From positions 1 through 33,483 of the forward strand of contig JACMME010000266.1 of the NCBI GenBank assembly GCA_014379205.1: a stretch of DNA of 33,483 nt, in the 5' to 3' direction. The stretch comes from Gemmatimonadaceae bacterium (GTDB lineage Bacteria; Gemmatimonadota; Gemmatimonadetes; Gemmatimonadales; Gemmatimonadaceae). The position numbers and the translations under genes were made by a program. This document shows, piece by piece, positions 32,191-33,483 of this stretch. Position 1 is the first letter of the stretch. Each line of letters opens with the position of its first letter. The notes under the pieces are model-generated. The model ran no database searches, was not told where the DNA came from, and worked only from the letters and a program-made list of their open reading frames with translations.

Positions 32191-33167
32191 ATCGATGCTC
32201 CGGGCACAATTCCCCCAGCTACCAGGTTCCGAGCGTCAGAGGACGCAGTCGCCGAAAGAACCGATATCCTGGAGGCAATACGTGCGAGATACGCAAAGGT
32301 GAACGCCGAGAGCCATATAGCGACACCAACTGCCTGATGCAGCGACCGCAAGTGCGGCGGCAAATGCATCTCTACCATCGCCGCCGCGAGAAGAATCTGA
32401 AGGAGGATGAGCGCCAGCGTCGTGCGCATCGCGGTAACAACAACAGGAGCCTCGCTTCGCTTGCGCGACGCCATGATCATTCCGAGAACATGCAACAGGA
32501 GAAGAAGTGCCACGACTCGATGTGCGACATGCGTGTGCAATGCGCCACCCGCTGTTATGACTTCACCGCGGCACAGCGGAAATCCCTGACAGGCCATGTT
32601 CGCGCCCGGAATCTTGGCGGTCAATCCGCCGAGCATTACCGCAACAAGGGTAACACCCGCGGCGGCAAATGCGCCTCGCGCCATTTTCGAGGTGGTAGGC
32701 TGAATGCGAGCCCTCCAGCCACCGAAACCGCCTGCCCGGATAAGGGTGGCCGCGAGCGCCGCAATCAATACGGTGGCGAGTAGCCAGTGGCCGGCCGTTG
32801 CATACGGTAAGTTTCCCAGTTTTACCGTAACAGCGCCGAAGAGCGCGGTTGCCACGACCATCGCCGTCGAAAAGGCAGCCCCGCGCAGCACACCGCCGCG
32901 CCCTCCAACTCCTGGGTAAGCACGCTGCATCCAGGCCGTCAGCAGCAATGCAGCCAGCACGGCAATCAGAATGGCAGCGAGTAGTCTGTGGGACCATTCA
33001 ATAACGAGTGTCGGCTCCGACAGCGGTGGAAACCAGGCACCGTAGCATTTCGGCCAGTGGTCGCCGCAACCCATCCCCGATCCGGTGATGCGTACGACCG
33101 CTCCGAAGAGTATGTGCGCAAAAGCTACGAAAAGCGCGGCGAAAGAAAGCCGCCGCAGAACTGTCAA
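32187..33167 (-). CDS. ctaA: Haem A synthase (CtaA/COX15 family)
   Basis: The enzyme oxidises the methyl group of haem O to make haem A for aa3-type cytochrome oxidase. Eight membrane segments and the haem ligand histidines are visible: EWSHRLLA, GHWLLA, HVAHRVV and SLHQAVG. Two cysteine pairs also occur (GCGDHWPKC and ACQGFPLC), typical of one bacterial branch. The TTG chosen gives 326 aa and a short N-terminus; an ATT ten codons upstream has a better ribosome-binding site (GAGGT). Longer in-frame starts would run into G-rich heptads. The operon continues with an ABC exporter. ctaB, the haem O synthase gene, is not in view. Confidence 0.9.
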   Translation of the reverse strand: MTVLRRLSFAALFVAFAHILFGAVVRITGSGMGCGDHWPKCYGAWFPPLSEPTLVIEWSHRLLAAILIAVLAALLLTAWMQRAYPGVGGRGGVLRGAAFSTAMVVATALFGAVTVKLGNLPYATAGHWLLATVLIAALAATLIRAGGFGGWRARIQPTTSKMARGAFAAAGVTLVAVMLGGLTAKIPGANMACQGFPLCRGEVITAGGALHTHVAHRVVALLLLLHVLGMIMASRKRSEAPVVVTAMRTTLALILLQILLAAAMVEMHLPPHLRSLHQAVGVAIWLSAFTFAYLARIASRISVLSATASSDARNLVAGGIVPGASM

Positions 33168-33258
33168 CGCGCGCGGTGCGCGTGATTCGATGGAAATGTG
33201 TACCTCATAGGTGAAGAGAAGCGAGTGAAAAGTGCTGTGTGCGCTCGACCCGGTCAAC

Positions 33259-33300
33259 GTGGGGAGTGGGGGATGGGGGATGGGGGTTGGGGAGTGCGGG
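33259..33300 (+). repeat. Six G-rich heptads upstream of ctaA
   Basis: Units GTGGGGA, GTGGGGG, ATGGGGG, ATGGGGG, TTGGGGA and GTGCGGG are in perfect 7-bp register. The G-rich strand is the + strand. Five G-runs of at least four, two bases apart, make this a strong G-quadruplex candidate. It can pair with the GATCCCC array to the right with about one mismatch per unit. Confidence 0.88.
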
Positions 33301-33362
33301 TGTGCGGTGTACTGCAAGTGCACATTGCTGGCTATCAGTCGCGCCTCTACCATTCGGCTAGC

Positions 33363-33483
33363 GATCCCCGATCCCCGATCCCCGATCCCCGATCCCCGAT
33401 CCCCGATCCCCGATCCCCGATCCCCGATCCCCGATCCCCGATTCCCGATCCCCGATTCCCGATCCCCGATCCCCGATCCCCGA
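33363..33483. repeat. GATCCCC heptad array, at least 17 copies, cut by the window edge
   Basis: About 17 tandem 7-bp units run to the last base, nearly all GATCCCC, with at least two GATTCCC variants. The GATTCCC variant is also the unit of the hairpin after the APC permease gene. Its C-rich strand is +, so together with the G-rich heptads at 33259 it forms an imperfect inverted pair. The array continues beyond the window. Apart from these two repeats, the 316 bases right of ctaA hold nothing I can identify. Confidence 0.95.

Noticed and set aside
33168-33353. Long N-terminal extension of ctaA to an ATG
   Set aside because: It would pass through the G-rich heptads and give a Pro/His-rich stretch unknown in this family. 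A start near TTG 33167 or ATT 33197 gives the normal length.

Overview
This window is a gene-dense, high-GC stretch of bacterial chromosome. About 33 protein genes sit on both strands, many with 4-base start/stop overlaps (ATGA or GTGA). I see no rRNA, tRNA, phage, insertion sequence or CRISPR. The cell looks diderm and aerobic: there is a barrel-like outer-membrane protein ending in Phe, several lipoproteins, cytochrome c maturation genes and a haem A synthase. The gene mix and many GTG starts fit Gemmatimonadota or a neighbouring phylum. That placement is inference, because no marker RNA is present.

Layout. 1-2167 (+): a short direct repeat, then a small coupled operon with a DsbA-like thioredoxin and a VKOR-type oxidase (disulfide formation) between two unknown proteins. 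2224-4185 (-): acetyl-CoA synthetase. 4371-8064 (+): a degenerate XerC/D-like recombinase coupled to ccmA-ccmB-ccmC-ccmD (ccmD is only 44 codons) and inorganic pyrophosphatase. 8091-8828 (-): aquaporin. 8933-10327 (+): DHH phosphoesterase with a Rossmann-like front domain. 10487-19254 (-): a nine-gene run, read from right to left as DUF92 membrane protein, lipoprotein, B12/radical SAM enzyme, geranylgeranyl-reductase-like flavoenzyme, flavin reductase, methyltransferase, SRPBCC cyclase-like protein, FabF-like ketosynthase and a GAF-GGDEF-EAL protein. It looks like an uncharacterised lipid, polyketide or isoprenoid pathway with a c-di-GMP enzyme at its end. 19359-24874: V4R-like protein, TauE/SafE permease, M24 peptidase, APC permease and a GH18-like lipoprotein. 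25132-30134: a cupredoxin-like lipoprotein, a transmembrane HAMP Ser/Thr kinase, a second cupredoxin and a porin-like protein. 30403-33167 (-): ctaA followed by an ABC exporter.

The most unusual feature is not a gene. Gene ends, chiefly between convergent genes, carry long inverted repeats whose arms are built from 7-bp tandem units (once about 6 bp): GGGGAGT, GGCTGAT, GGCTTAT, GGGAATC, GGGGATC, GCGGATT and similar. At each site both arms carry matching units, but the unit differs from site to site. The arms touch or form stop codons, and in one case they have become the C-terminal tails of both flanking proteins. The G-rich arm is always on the left of the + strand. Each converging transcript therefore meets a G-rich arm first and then a complementary C-rich arm. 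These elements could act as bidirectional terminators or RNA 3' stabilisers, and their within-site matching suggests a local templated copying process.
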